From: Pseudooceanicola algae
GTDB lineage: Bacteria; Pseudomonadota; Alphaproteobacteria; Rhodobacterales; Rhodobacteraceae
DNA length: 64,000 nucleotides
Assembly (NCBI RefSeq): GCF_003590145.2
Contig: NZ_CP060436.1
Span: 1 to 64,000 of the forward strand
Direction: 5' to 3'
Shown here: positions 17,862 through 29,521 of the stretch, piece after piece
Layout: each line of letters begins with the position of its first letter
How positions within the stretch are numbered: position 1 is the first letter of the stretch
Made by a program: the position numbers and the translations under genes
The notes under the pieces: generated by a model
The model's database searches: none
The model's input: the letters and a program-made list of their open reading frames with translations, nothing else
What the model was told of the DNA's origin: nothing

Positions 17862-18749
17862 ATGACGCGACTGACCGCCAGAGACTTCAACAAGGATCTG
17901 CTTGAGCTTTACGACTTCTACGCCCACGGCAAGATCAGCAAACGGGATTTCCTGGAACGGGCCGGGCGTTATGCCGTCGGTGGTCTGACCGCCGCCGCGA
18001 TTCTGGACCAGATGAAGCCGGATTACGCGCTGGCCGAACAGGTTTCCTTCACCGATCCCGACATCGTGCCGGAATACATCACCTATCCTTCGCCCGATGG
18101 GCACGGAGAGGTACGCGGCTATTTCGTGCGTCCCGCCAATGCCACGGGGCCGGTTCCGGCGGTGGTGGTCGTGCACGAAAACCGCGGCTTGAACCCCTAT
18201 ATCGAAGATGTCGCGCGGCGCCTGGCCAAGGAAGGCTTCATCGCGCTGGCGCCCGACGGGCTGTCGTCGGTCGGTGGCTATCCCGGCAACGACGAAGAGG
18301 GCCGCGAACTGCAGCAGCAGGTCGATGGCGAGAAGCTGATGAATGACTTCTTTGCCGCGATCACCTTCCTGATGGACAGCGATCTGACCACCGGCAAGGT
18401 CGGGATCACCGGCTTCTGCTATGGGGGTGGCGTGGCCAATGCCGCCGCCGTCGCCTTCCCCGAACTGGGGGCCGCCGTGCCCTTCTACGGTCGCCAGCCC
18501 GCCGCCGATACCGTGTCCCGGATCGAAGCGCCGCTGCTGATCCATTACGCCGGGCTTGATGATCGGGTGAACGCCGGCTGGCCGGATTACGAGGCCGCGC
18601 TGCAGGCCGAGGGCAAGACCTACGAGGCCTATGTCTATCCGGACGTGAACCACGGCTTCCACAACGATTCGACGCCCCGCTATGACGCGGAAACCGCCGA
18701 GCTTGCCTGGTCCCGGACCATCGACTGGTTCAATACCCACCTCAGCTGA
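17862..18749 (+). CDS. Dienelactone-hydrolase-family alpha/beta hydrolase
   Basis: Encodes 295 residues from the ATG at 17862 after GAGAGAGG. A short N-terminal section contains SKRDFLERAGRYAVGGLTAA, which resembles a twin-arginine-like (KR) export signal; many homologues carry this feature. The dienelactone hydrolase core follows: VVVVHENRGLNPYIEDVARR, the nucleophile cysteine in GFCYGGG, an aspartate in AGLDDRVNAG and the histidine in VNHGFHND, forming a Cys-Asp-His triad. These enzymes hydrolyse cyclic esters or related substrates; the natural substrate is rarely known. It is convergent with tex and shares a bidirectional terminator. Location (periplasm or cytoplasm) depends on whether the N-terminal signal works. 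Confidence 0.88.
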   Translation: MTRLTARDFNKDLLELYDFYAHGKISKRDFLERAGRYAVGGLTAAAILDQMKPDYALAEQVSFTDPDIVPEYITYPSPDGHGEVRGYFVRPANATGPVPAVVVVHENRGLNPYIEDVARRLAKEGFIALAPDGLSSVGGYPGNDEEGRELQQQVDGEKLMNDFFAAITFLMDSDLTTGKVGITGFCYGGGVANAAAVAFPELGAAVPFYGRQPAADTVSRIEAPLLIHYAGLDDRVNAGWPDYEAALQAEGKTYEAYVYPDVNHGFHNDSTPRYDAETAELAWSRTIDWFNTHLS

Positions 18750-18754
18750 CGGTC

Positions 18755-18779
18755 AGGGGGCGGGTCCGGCCCGCCCCCT
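18755..18779. terminator. Bidirectional terminator between the hydrolase and tex
   Basis: AGGGGGCGGG (18755-18764) pairs perfectly with CCCGCCCCCT (18770-18779) around TCCGG. The two genes converge here with only 37 bases between their stops. A weak TTGTCCTG follows on the plus side. One hairpin probably serves both transcripts. Confidence 0.8.
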
Positions 18780-18786
18780 TGTCCTG

Positions 18787-21159
<2,373 letters not shown>

Positions 21160-21333
21160 GGGGGATCCTCCGGTGCTGGAAGATCCTTCTAGCCCTGCGC
21201 CGGGGTGCCGCCAAGCCCCTGCGGTATCCCCCCGCGCAGCGCTGCCGAAGAACTGCCGATGGGACAGGCATTTGCCCTCGGGCAGAGTCGGGAAACACGC
21301 GACAGGACGCCGATCTGTTTGTAGGGTCGTGTT

Positions 21334-21349
21334 AAACGTGAAAACGTGA
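21334..21349 (+). repeat. Two tandem AAACGTGA octamers in the promoter region of the DUF2126 operon
   Basis: AAACGTGA occurs at 21334-21341 and 21342-21349, ending 27 bases before the start codon at 21377. Direct repeats one turn or less apart near a promoter often bind a regulator. No regulator was identified. Confidence 0.5.
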
Positions 21350-21376
21350 TTGCAAATTATCAGAACGGGCGGACCC

Positions 21377-24300
21377 ATGGCGATCAAAGCGGCGATTCAC
21401 CACGTAACCCATTACAAATACGACCGTCCGGTCACATTGGGGCCGCAGATCATCCGCCTCAGACCGGCGCCACACAGCCGCACCAAGGTGATTTCCCATT
21501 CGCTGAAAGTCACGCCCAAGGATCACTTCGTGAACCTGCAGCAGGACAGCTACGGCAACTGGATGACGCGTTTCGTCTTTCCCGAGCCGGTGCGTGAGTT
21601 CAAGATAGAGGTCGATCTTGTCGCGGACATGACGGTCTTCAATCCCTTCGACTTCTTCGTCGAGGAATTCGCCCAGAAATGGCCGTTCAAGTACCCCAAG
21701 GATATCCGCAAGGACCTGTCGATCTACATGAAGAAAGAGCGCATGGGCAAACGCCTGCGCAAGTTCATGGAGACGATCGACATGTCCGAAGGGCAGCCGA
21801 CGGTCGACATGCTGGTGGCGCTGAACATGCGCCTGTCCCAGGAAATCGAATATACGATCCGCATGGAACCCGGCGTGCAGACGCCCGAGGAAACCTTCAA
21901 GTCGGGCTTCGGCTCCTGTCGCGATACCTCGTGGTTGCTGGTGCAGATCCTGCGCCGTCTCGGGCTGGCCGCGCGGTTCGTCTCGGGCTACCTCATCCAG
22001 CTGAAACCGGACCTCGAGGCGCTGGATGGCCCCTCCGGCACCGACAAGGATTTCACCGACCTGCATGCCTGGTGCGAGGTCTATCTGCCCGGCGCGGGCT
22101 GGGTCGGTTTCGATCCGACTTCGGGTCTGCTGACCGGGGAAAGCCATATCCCGCTGGCCGCCACGCCGCATTACAACAACGCCTCGCCGATCTCGGGCGG
22201 CTTTGCCTCGGACGGCCCGCCCGAGGTCGAGTTCGAATTCGAGATGGAGGTCACGCGGGTTTCCGAACATCCGCGCATCACCAAGCCCTTCTCCGAAGAG
22301 GCCTGGGAAGAGCTGGATCGCCTTGGCCACCAGGTCGACGAAGCCATCGAGACGGCCGACATGCGTCTGACCATGGGCGGCGAGCCGACCTTCGTGTCGA
22401 TCGACAACTTCGAGGCCGATGAATGGAACACCGCTGCCGTCGGCCCTGAAAAGCGTGCGCTGGCCGATGACCTGATCCGTCGCCTGCGCGACCGCTTCGC
22501 CCCCGGTGGCTTCCTGCATTACGGGCAGGGCAAATGGTATCCGGGCGAAACCCTGCCGCGCTGGACCTTCTCGCTGTACTGGCGCCGGGACGAAGAACCG
22601 ATCTGGAAGAACCCCGACCTGATTGCCCGCGAAAAGATCGACGACGGCACCGATGTGACGGTCGAGGATGCCGCGATCTTCCTGCGCGAAATCGCCGCCG
22701 AGCTTGAGGTCTCGCCCGATCACGTCGTGGCCGCTTACGAGGACCCGGCGGAATGGATCCTGAAGGAAGCCCAGCTTCCCGACAATGTCTCGCCGGAAAA
22801 CTCAAAGCTGAAGGATGCCGAAGAACGTCACCGGCTGTCGAAGGTGTTCGAACGCGGGCTGACCAAGGCATCGGGGTATGTGTTGCCGGTGCAGCGCTGG
22901 CAGAACCGCGCGCGGGCGGAAAAGTGGATGTCCGAAGTTTGGAAATTCCGCCGTGGGCACCTGTTCCTTGTGCCCGGTGACAGCCCGGTGGGCTACCGTC
23001 TGCCGCTGGGGGCGCTGCCCTTCGTGCCGCCGGCGGACTTCCCCTATATCAATCCGACCGATCCGACCGAGGACCGCAATGACCTGCCGGTCTTTGAGCG
23101 CAGCGTCGAGGCCGAGGGCCATCCGTCGGGGGCCGAGGCCCGCGCCATGGCCCGTGCGCAGGCCCGCGCGATGTTCCGCGCCGCGCAGGATCAGGGCGAT
23201 CAGGTCGAACAGACCATCGTCGACGATATCACCGGCGCCGTGCGCACCGCGATTTCGGTCGAGCCGCGCGAGGGCAAGCTGTGTGTCTTCATGCCGCCCG
23301 TGGTCGATGTCGAGGATTACCTCGAACTGGTCGCCATGGCCGAGGATGCCGCGGAAAAGCTGGGCCTGCCGGTGCATATCGAAGGCTATGCCCCGCCGCA
23401 TGACCCGCGCCTGAACGTGATCCGGGTCGCCCCCGATCCCGGCGTGATCGAGGTCAACATCCATCCCGCGTCCAACTGGGACGATTGCAAGGCGATCACC
23501 AATGCCGTCTACGAAGAGGCGCGCCAGTCGCGTCTGGGCGCCGACAAGTTCATGATCGACGGGCGCCACACCGGCACCGGCGGTGGCAACCACGTGGTCG
23601 TGGGCGGCGCGACGACGAACGATTCCCCCTTCCTGCGGCGGCCCGATCTGCTGCGCTCCATGGTGCTGCACTGGCAGCGGCATCCGTCGATGTCCTACCT
23701 GTTCTCGGGCATGTTCATCGGCCCGACCAGCCAGGCCCCGCGGGTCGACGAAGGCAGGGCCGACAACCTATACGAGCTGGAAATTGGCCTGTCGCAGATC
23801 CCCGCACCGGGGCAGGGGGTGCCACCGCTGCCATGGCTGACCGACCGGCTGCTGCGCAACCTGTTGACCGATGTGACCGGAAACACCCACCGGGCCGAGA
23901 TCTGCATCGACAAGATGTTCTCGCCCGATGGGCCCACGGGGCGGCTTGGCCTGGTGGAATTCCGCGGTTTCGAGATGCCGCCCGACCCGCGCATGTCGCT
24001 GGCCCAGCAATTGCTGATCCGCGCCCTGCTGATCCGTTTCTGGCAAAACCCGATCACCGGCGACTTCACCCGCTGGGGCACCACGCTGCATGACCGTTTC
24101 ATGCTGCCGCACTTCCTGTGGACGGACTTCCTTGATGTGCTGGGCGATCTGCGCCGCCACGGTTTCGACTTCCGCCCCGACTGGTACGAGGCCCAAGCCG
24201 AGTTCCGTTTCCCCTTCTGTGGCGAGGTCGAATACGACGGCGTGCATCTGGAACTGCGCCAGGCGCTGGAACCCTGGCATGTGCTGGGTGAAACCGGTGC

Positions 24301-24757
24301 GATCGGCGGCACGGTGCGCTATACTGACAGTTCGACCGAACGGCTTCAGGTCAAGCTGCAGACCACAGATCCAAGCCGCTATATCGTCACCTGCAACGGG
24401 CGCCGCGTGCCGATGGCCACGACCGAGACCTCGGGGGTTTCGGTCGGCGGCATCCGCTACAAGGCTTGGCAGCCGCCAGAGGCGATCCACCCGGTAATCC
24501 CGGTCCACACGCCGCTGACCATCGACATCTTCGACAGCTGGTCGAACCGCGCCATCGGGGGGTGCACCTATCACGTCGCACACCCCGGGGGCCGCAATTA
24601 CGAGACCTTCCCGGTTAATGCCAACGAAGCCGAGGCGCGCCGTCTGGCCCGGTTCGAGGATCGCGGCCATACCCCCGGCCTCTATCTGCCGCCGCAGGAG
24701 CTGAGCCGTGGGGAATTCCCGATGACCCTTGACCTGCGCCGCGCTCCGGGCGTCTAA
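21377..24757 (+). CDS. Transglutaminase-like domain fused to DUF2126 (putative amidoligase)
   Basis: Encodes 1126 residues from the ATG at 21377. The N-terminal 80 residues match the bacterial transglutaminase N-domain ([20 protein letters not shown]). The papain-like transglutaminase core has C181 in [11 protein letters not shown]230 in DLHAWCEVY and D246 in GFDPTSG, a complete triad. The remaining roughly 800 residues are the DUF2126 region (for example [19 protein letters not shown] and [18 protein letters not shown]), which comparative work assigns to putative amidoligases. The protein is cytoplasmic by lack of a signal. It begins an operon with an ATP-grasp/alpha-E fusion and a second transglutaminase-like protein. 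The set is thought to make and process an unidentified peptide or peptide tag; that function is prediction from families, not shown. Confidence 0.92.
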   Translation: MAIKAAIHHVTHYKYDRPVTLGPQIIRLRPAPHSRTKVISHSLKVTPKDHFVNLQQDSYGNWMTRFVFPEPVREFKIEVDLVADMTVFNPFDFFVEEFAQKWPFKYPKDIRKDLSIYMKKERMGKRLRKFMETIDMSEGQPTVDMLVALNMRLSQEIEYTIRMEPGVQTPEETFKSGFGSCRDTSWLLVQILRRLGLAARFVSGYLIQLKPDLEALDGPSGTDKDFTDLHAWCEVYLPGAGWVGFDPTSGLLTGESHIPLAATPHYNNASPISGGFASDGPPEVEFEFEMEVTRVSEHPRITKPFSEEAWEELDRLGHQVDEAIETADMRLTMGGEPTFVSIDNFEADEWNTAAVGPEKRALADDLIRRLRDRFAPGGFLHYGQGKWYPGETLPRWTFSLYWRRDEEPIWKNPDLIAREKIDDGTDVTVEDAAIFLREIAAELEVSPDHVVAAYEDPAEWILKEAQLPDNVSPENSKLKDAEERHRLSKVFERGLTKASGYVLPVQRWQNRARAEKWMSEVWKFRRGHLFLVPGDSPVGYRLPLGALPFVPPADFPYINPTDPTEDRNDLPVFERSVEAEGHPSGAEARAMARAQARAMFRAAQDQGDQVEQTIVDDITGAVRTAISVEPREGKLCVFMPPVVDVEDYLELVAMAEDAAEKLGLPVHIEGYAPPHDPRLNVIRVAPDPGVIEVNIHPASNWDDCKAITNAVYEEARQSRLGADKFMIDGRHTGTGGGNHVVVGGATTNDSPFLRRPDLLRSMVLHWQRHPSMSYLFSGMFIGPTSQAPRVDEGRADNLYELEIGLSQIPAPGQGVPPLPWLTDRLLRNLLTDVTGNTHRAEICIDKMFSPDGPTGRLGLVEFRGFEMPPDPRMSLAQQLLIRALLIRFWQNPITGDFTRWGTTLHDRFMLPHFLWTDFLDVLGDLRRHGFDFRPDWYEAQAEFRFPFCGEVEYDGVHLELRQALEPWHVLGETGAIGGTVRYTDSSTERLQVKLQTTDPSRYIVTCNGRRVPMATTETSGVSVGGIRYKAWQPPEAIHPVIPVHTPLTIDIFDSWSNRAIGGCTYHVAHPGGRNYETFPVNANEAEARRLARFEDRGHTPGLYLPPQELSRGEFPMTLDLRRAPGV

Positions 24758-24972
24758 GGGGCCGGACAGAGGGCCGGTTTGGGCGGGCCCGGCAGGGCGG
24801 GTCGGAAGGATCGGCCGGAAATAACCGGGGTGGGGCTGCGCGGCAGCCTCCGCGCCGGAAAAGATGGACCCGTGGCCTTTGGGCTGCGGGCCATTGTGTT
24901 AAAAGGGGCCGACGGCTCTGTCCGGTGCCGATGGGGCGCTGCGCGGGGTCTGGCCGACGGGAAGGCGACACG

Positions 24973-27597
24973 ATGAGCGGGGAGACAAGATACGATCCCG
25001 CCGGAAATCCGGTCGGGCAGGCCGCTGGCTCCTGCGATCCGCAGGGTCAGGCGGGCGATCCCTTCGCCGCGCCTCAGCAAGGCTATGTGTCGGGGGGGCA
25101 GCAATTCGGTGCCGACCCGATGCAGATGCAGCAGGGGCAGGGCGCGGATCAGTCCCAGACCCAGACCAGATCCTCGGGGGAACCGTCGCGTGCCTCGGCC
25201 CGCGCGCGCGCGCCGGACCGGCTGGCGGCGCTGCTGGCGGACTATCGGCCCCTGCCGGGCGTGGCAGACGAGTTGATGGACCGGCAGGGCAATATCCGCC
25301 CGGTCTGGCAGCCCTTCCTGCAACAGCTTGCTGGCTTGAGCGAAGATGACCTGGCCCAGTCCCAGGCCCGTGGCAGCCAGTACCTGCGCGACGCGGGCGT
25401 CTTCTTTCGCCATTACGGACCCGAGGACAGCCAGGAAGACCGGGACTGGCCGCTCGGCCACCTGCCGCTGCTGATCGACAGTGCCGAATGGCAGCGCATC
25501 GCCTCTGGCCTCGTGGAACGCGCCGACCTGCTGGAACGGATGATGCAGGATTTCTACGGTCCCAACACCCTGACCGAGCGCGGCATCATCCCGGCCGAGA
25601 TCCTTGCCTCCAACCCCGAATGGTTGCGCCCGATGGTGGGGATGACCCCGGCGTCGGGGCATCACCTGCATATGCTGGCCTTCGACATCGGGCGCGGACC
25701 GAATGGCAAATGGTGGGTGCTGGGGGACCGGGCGCAGGCGCCGTCGGGCGCGGGTTTCGCGCTGGAAACCCGGATGGCCACGGCGCGGAGCTTCGGTGAC
25801 ATCATGGGGCGCAGCCATGTGCTGCGGCTGGCTGGGTTCTTCCGGGCCTTCCGCGATGCGCTGCTGGACCTGCGGGCCGAAGGCGACAGCCGGGTGTCGA
25901 TCCTGACACCGGGGCCGCTGAACGACACCTATTTCGAACATGCCTATATTGCGCGCTACCTCGGTTTCCTGCTGGTGCAGGGCGAGGATCTGGTGATCCG
26001 GGATGGCCGGTTGATGGTCAATACCGTCGGCGGGCTCGAGCCCGTCTCAGTCCTGTGGCGGCGGCTGGATTCGGCCTGGCTGGATCCGCTGGAACTGCGC
26101 GAGGACAGCCAGATCGGCACGCCGGGCCTGTTGGGCGCGCTGCGCTCGGGGCGGCTGACGATGATCAATGCGCCGGGGTCAGGCGTGCTGGAAACACGCG
26201 CACTGATGGCCTTCATCCCGCGTATCGCGCGCGAATGGCTGGGCCGGGATCTGGCGATCCCCAATATCGCGACATGGTGGTGTGGCCAGCAGGCGGCGCG
26301 GGACTATGTCGCCCGCCACGGCGACCGGATGACGGTCGATGCGGCCCTGTCCACCAGCCTGCCCTTCGACAACAGCGCCGAGGTGGTGATCGGCGGCAAG
26401 CGCCCCGATGGCTCGCCCCCCGAAGCGGGCTGGCTGGAACGCGGCGCCGGGACGCTTGCCGCACAGGAGATCGTCTCGCTTTCGACGGCGCCGGTGCTGG
26501 TCGATGGCCGGCTTCAGGCCCGGCCCATGTCCCTGCGCGTGATGTTGGCGCGTACCGCGACCGGCTGGCAGGTCATGCCCGGCGGCTTTGCGCGGACCGG
26601 CCATTCGGCGGCCACGGCCGACCTGTCGGTGCAGCGCGGCGGGTCGGTAAGCGATGTCTGGGTTGTCGCGCCCCAGGCCCCGCCAGATGATACCCTTCTG
26701 GCCGCGACCGGCAGCCGGGCACTGCTGCCGCAACATGCCTCGCTGCCGGTGCGCGCGGCAGAAAACATGTTCTGGCTCGGGCGCTATTCAGAACGGGTGG
26801 AACACAAGATCCGGCTGCTGCGCGCCTATCACCTGCGGCTGGCCGAAAGCGGGCAGACCGGGCTGCCGCTGACCGGTTACCTGGCCGACAGCCTGGCAGC
26901 CATGGGCGTCGCCGTGGATCAGACCATGCCGGCGGGGCTGATGGGCGACATGCAGGCCACCATGGCCAGCGCCGGGCGCATCCGCGACCGGTTTTCCACC
27001 GACGGCTGGAACGCCCTGACCGACCTTGCGCGCACGGCCGAAAAGATCGGCCCACGCCTGCTGCCCGGCGACGATTGCGCCCGCGCGATGAGCGTGCTGC
27101 TGCGCAAGATCTCGGGCTTTTCGGGGCTGGTGCATGAAAACATGTACCACGGCACCGGCTGGCGTTTCCTGGCCCTGGGGCGGGCCATCGAACGGGCCTG
27201 GTCCACTGCGTTCATGCTGCAGCAATCCATCGCGCCGGAAGCCCCTGACGGCGCCTACGAGATCGTGATCGAGGCCGGGGATGCCAGCATGACCCACCGC
27301 CACCGCTATGCCAGCACGACACGGGAAAGCGTGCTCGATCTGCTGCTGCTGGACGAAGACAACCCGCGCTCGATCCTGAGTCAGGTGAACGAGATCCTCG
27401 GCCATCTTGCCGGGCTCGAGGACCTGCCATCCCCGGCGGGTCGCCCGGGGATGACCCGGATCAGACGCGCTGTGATGAAGTTGCAGGTGGATCTGTCGGT
27501 GACCGAGGCGGCCTCGGTCGATGCGGCCCGGATCGCCGGGATCGTCGCGGCGACGGGCGATTTCTCGGACCTGCTGGCGGATGCCTACCTGAGGTAA
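24973..27597 (+). CDS. Circularly permuted ATP-grasp enzyme fused to an alpha-E domain
   Basis: Encodes 874 residues from the ATG at 24973 after GAAGG. The first roughly 75 residues are low-complexity and Gln/Gly-rich. The circularly permuted ATP-grasp type 2 domain spans about 80-540 (IPAEILASNPEWLRPMVGMT, SVLWRRLDSAWLDPLELRED). The alpha-E domain follows from about residue 590 (LPVRAAENMFWLGRYSERVE). In many genomes these are two adjacent genes; here they are one polypeptide. ATP-grasp enzymes activate carboxylates with ATP for attack by an amine, thiol or similar group. The alpha-E domain is all-helical and always travels with it. The gap of 215 bases to the upstream gene holds nothing I recognise. 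Substrates are not known for this family. Confidence 0.92.
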   Translation: MSGETRYDPAGNPVGQAAGSCDPQGQAGDPFAAPQQGYVSGGQQFGADPMQMQQGQGADQSQTQTRSSGEPSRASARARAPDRLAALLADYRPLPGVADELMDRQGNIRPVWQPFLQQLAGLSEDDLAQSQARGSQYLRDAGVFFRHYGPEDSQEDRDWPLGHLPLLIDSAEWQRIASGLVERADLLERMMQDFYGPNTLTERGIIPAEILASNPEWLRPMVGMTPASGHHLHMLAFDIGRGPNGKWWVLGDRAQAPSGAGFALETRMATARSFGDIMGRSHVLRLAGFFRAFRDALLDLRAEGDSRVSILTPGPLNDTYFEHAYIARYLGFLLVQGEDLVIRDGRLMVNTVGGLEPVSVLWRRLDSAWLDPLELREDSQIGTPGLLGALRSGRLTMINAPGSGVLETRALMAFIPRIAREWLGRDLAIPNIATWWCGQQAARDYVARHGDRMTVDAALSTSLPFDNSAEVVIGGKRPDGSPPEAGWLERGAGTLAAQEIVSLSTAPVLVDGRLQARPMSLRVMLARTATGWQVMPGGFARTGHSAATADLSVQRGGSVSDVWVVAPQAPPDDTLLAATGSRALLPQHASLPVRAAENMFWLGRYSERVEHKIRLLRAYHLRLAESGQTGLPLTGYLADSLAAMGVAVDQTMPAGLMGDMQATMASAGRIRDRFSTDGWNALTDLARTAEKIGPRLLPGDDCARAMSVLLRKISGFSGLVHENMYHGTGWRFLALGRAIERAWSTAFMLQQSIAPEAPDGAYEIVIEAGDASMTHRHRYASTTRESVLDLLLLDEDNPRSILSQVNEILGHLAGLEDLPSPAGRPGMTRIRRAVMKLQVDLSVTEAASVDAARIAGIVAATGDFSDLLADAYLR

Positions 27598-27599
27598 CG

Positions 27600-28487
27600 A
27601 TGCTATATTCCATAACCCTGCGCATCCTCTACCAGTACAACAGCCCGGCCGAGGTCGGGCGCCACCTGCTGCGGGTCACGCCGCTGCATCTGCCGGGTAT
27701 CCAGATCCTGCGCAGCGCCCGCGTGACCTGTGACCCGGTGCCGTCCGAAACCCTTGTGCGGCGGGATTTCTTCGCCAATACCTGCACCGAGATTTCCTAC
27801 CGCGACAGCCAGGACCGCACCATGTTCGAGATGCAGGCCGAGGTCGAGCGGCTGGAGCCGGAGCCGGGCATGGATGTCTCGCCCCGCCGTCCGGGGTTCC
27901 GGGGCGAGGTTCAGGGGGCGACGTCCCTGCACCCCCTGTCGCCGCAGCATTTCCTGCCCGCCTCGCCCCGTGTGCCCCGGCATGACGGGATCGCCGCCTG
28001 GGCCGCTGCGGCCGCGCGCGAGGCCGATACCGCCTTTGCCGCCGTGGATACGATCTGCGCCGCGCTTCACCGGGACATGACCTTTGATTCCACCGCCACG
28101 CTGGTCGATACCCCGATCGCCAGGGCCTTTGATCTGCGGCGCGGAGTCTGCCAGGACTTCAGTCATATCGCGATCTGCGCGCTGCGGTCGCTGGGTATTC
28201 CGGCGGGCTATGTCTCGGGCTTTCTGCGTACGCTGCCGCCCGAGGGGCAGGCCCGGCTTCAGGGGGCGGATGCGATGCATGCCTGGGTCCGGGCCTGGTG
28301 CGGCAAGGACATGGGCTGGGTCGAATTCGACCCGACCAATGCGGTGCTGGCGGGCAGCGACCATGTGGTCATCGCCTACGGGCGGGATTATTTCGATGTC
28401 GCCCCGGTCAAGGGCGCCCTTCGGATCGCCGGCGGCCAGAGCACCAGCCAGGCCGTCGACATGATCCGCATCGGGGAAGGCCGCTAG
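27600..28487 (+). CDS. Transglutaminase-like cysteine protease/peptidase domain protein
   Basis: Encodes 295 residues. The ATG at 27600 lies two bases after the stop of the ATP-grasp gene. It has the bacterial transglutaminase N-domain (SITLRILYQYNSPAEVGRHL) and a transglutaminase core with C184 in RGVCQDFSH, H227 in DAMHAWVRAW and D244 in EFDPTNAV, so the triad is complete. Bacterial members usually act as peptidases or amide hydrolases and not cross-linkers. As third gene of the operon, it may cleave or process a peptide made by the DUF2126 and ATP-grasp proteins. Its stop codon shares a CTAG with the stop of the oxygenase gene on the other strand, a four-base tail-to-tail overlap. Confidence 0.92.
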   Translation: MLYSITLRILYQYNSPAEVGRHLLRVTPLHLPGIQILRSARVTCDPVPSETLVRRDFFANTCTEISYRDSQDRTMFEMQAEVERLEPEPGMDVSPRRPGFRGEVQGATSLHPLSPQHFLPASPRVPRHDGIAAWAAAAAREADTAFAAVDTICAALHRDMTFDSTATLVDTPIARAFDLRRGVCQDFSHIAICALRSLGIPAGYVSGFLRTLPPEGQARLQGADAMHAWVRAWCGKDMGWVEFDPTNAVLAGSDHVVIAYGRDYFDVAPVKGALRIAGGQSTSQAVDMIRIGEGR

Positions 28488-29455
28488 GCGGTCTTCGTCT
28501 CCGCCGAGGCCGCCTTGTAGGTGCGGTCATACATCGCCCGCAGGTGGTTTTCGACAGTGATGGGCGGGTATTTCGCCGTCTCACCGGCCGCGAGGCAGGT
28601 CGGGATACAGGCGACCTCGTGATCCTGCTGGCCGGTATAGAAGAACGGCACCGAATAGCGTTCCCGCCCCGAGCGGTTGATCACCCGGTGCAGCGTCGAC
28701 CGGTAGGTGTCGTTGGTCCAGCGCGCGATCATGTCCCCGAGGTTGACGACAAAAGCGCCGGGGATCGGCGGCGCGTCGATCCAACTGCCGTCGTCATCGC
28801 GCACCTGCAGGCCGCCGACATTGTCCTGCAGCAACATGGTCAGCCCGCCGAAATCCGTATGCGCCCCGGCGCCCATCTCGTCGGGCACATCGGGTTGCGC
28901 TGGCGGGTAATGCAGCAGCCGCAGGGTGGCGGCGGGCTGGTCGCAGAAATCGGCAAAATAGTCTTCGGGCAGGTCCAGCGACAGGGCCATGCCGCGCATC
29001 AGCGTATCCCCCAAAGTCGTGAGCGCGCCGAAATAGGCCATCATCGTGGGCCGGAAACCGGGCAGGTCGGCGGGCCATTGGTTCGGACCCTGATTGAACT
29101 TGCCGGTCGCCACGCGGGGATCGCGCGCGGTCAGCTCTTCGCCGATGTAATAGCCTTCCTTGCGGTCGGGCAGGGCGCCCGGTTGCAGGGTCTGACCGCC
29201 CAGTTGCTCATAGCCGCGATTGCAGGGCGACTGTGCCTTGTCCACTGCATCCTTGGCGGCGTCGGGCAGGTCGAACAGGCTGCGGGTCTCGGTCATCACG
29301 GCGTCGATCAACCCGTCGGGGATGCCATGGCCGGTGACGTAGAAGAACCCATGCGCCAGGCAGGCGCTGCGGATGCTGGCCCCGACCATCGCGCGGTCGG
29401 TCGGATCCGACGAGGCAAGGCCGGAAATGTCGATGATCGGAAGGCTCTTTGTCAC
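28484..29455 (-). CDS. 2-oxoglutarate/Fe(II)-dependent oxygenase, isopenicillin N synthase family (second gene)
   Basis: Encodes 323 residues from a GTG at 29455-29453, chosen because GGAG lies 8 bases upstream. The N-terminal DIOX_N domain (LPIIDISGLASSDPTDRAMV) precedes the jelly-roll core with the iron-binding HxD in GAHTDFGGLTMLLQD, the distal histidine in STLHRVINRSGRERYSVPFF, and the Arg that binds 2-oxoglutarate (RYSVPF). All cofactor residues are present. These enzymes hydroxylate, desaturate or demethylate small molecules. It follows a related oxygenase gene, with a strong hairpin between. The context is a purine-related transporter and deaminase island, so a purine or purine-like substrate is inferred but unproven. 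Confidence 0.92.
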   Translation of the reverse strand: MTKSLPIIDISGLASSDPTDRAMVGASIRSACLAHGFFYVTGHGIPDGLIDAVMTETRSLFDLPDAAKDAVDKAQSPCNRGYEQLGGQTLQPGALPDRKEGYYIGEELTARDPRVATGKFNQGPNQWPADLPGFRPTMMAYFGALTTLGDTLMRGMALSLDLPEDYFADFCDQPAATLRLLHYPPAQPDVPDEMGAGAHTDFGGLTMLLQDNVGGLQVRDDDGSWIDAPPIPGAFVVNLGDMIARWTNDTYRSTLHRVINRSGRERYSVPFFYTGQQDHEVACIPTCLAAGETAKYPPITVENHLRAMYDRTYKAASAETKTA

Positions 29456-29484
29456 GGGGGTCTCCGGTAACTGAAAGGGAAAGG

Positions 29485-29513
29485 GGCGGGCGGGGCGCTG
29501 ATCCCCGCCCGCC
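29485..29513 (-). terminator. Strong GC hairpin between the two oxygenase genes
   Basis: GGCGGGCGGGG (29485-29495) pairs perfectly over 11 bases with CCCCGCCCGCC (29503-29513). On the minus strand it is followed by CCTTTCCCTTTC, a poor T-tract. It may be a leaky terminator or an mRNA-stabilising hairpin, lowering expression of the second oxygenase relative to the first. Confidence 0.65.
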
Positions 29514-29521
29514 GAAAGGGG

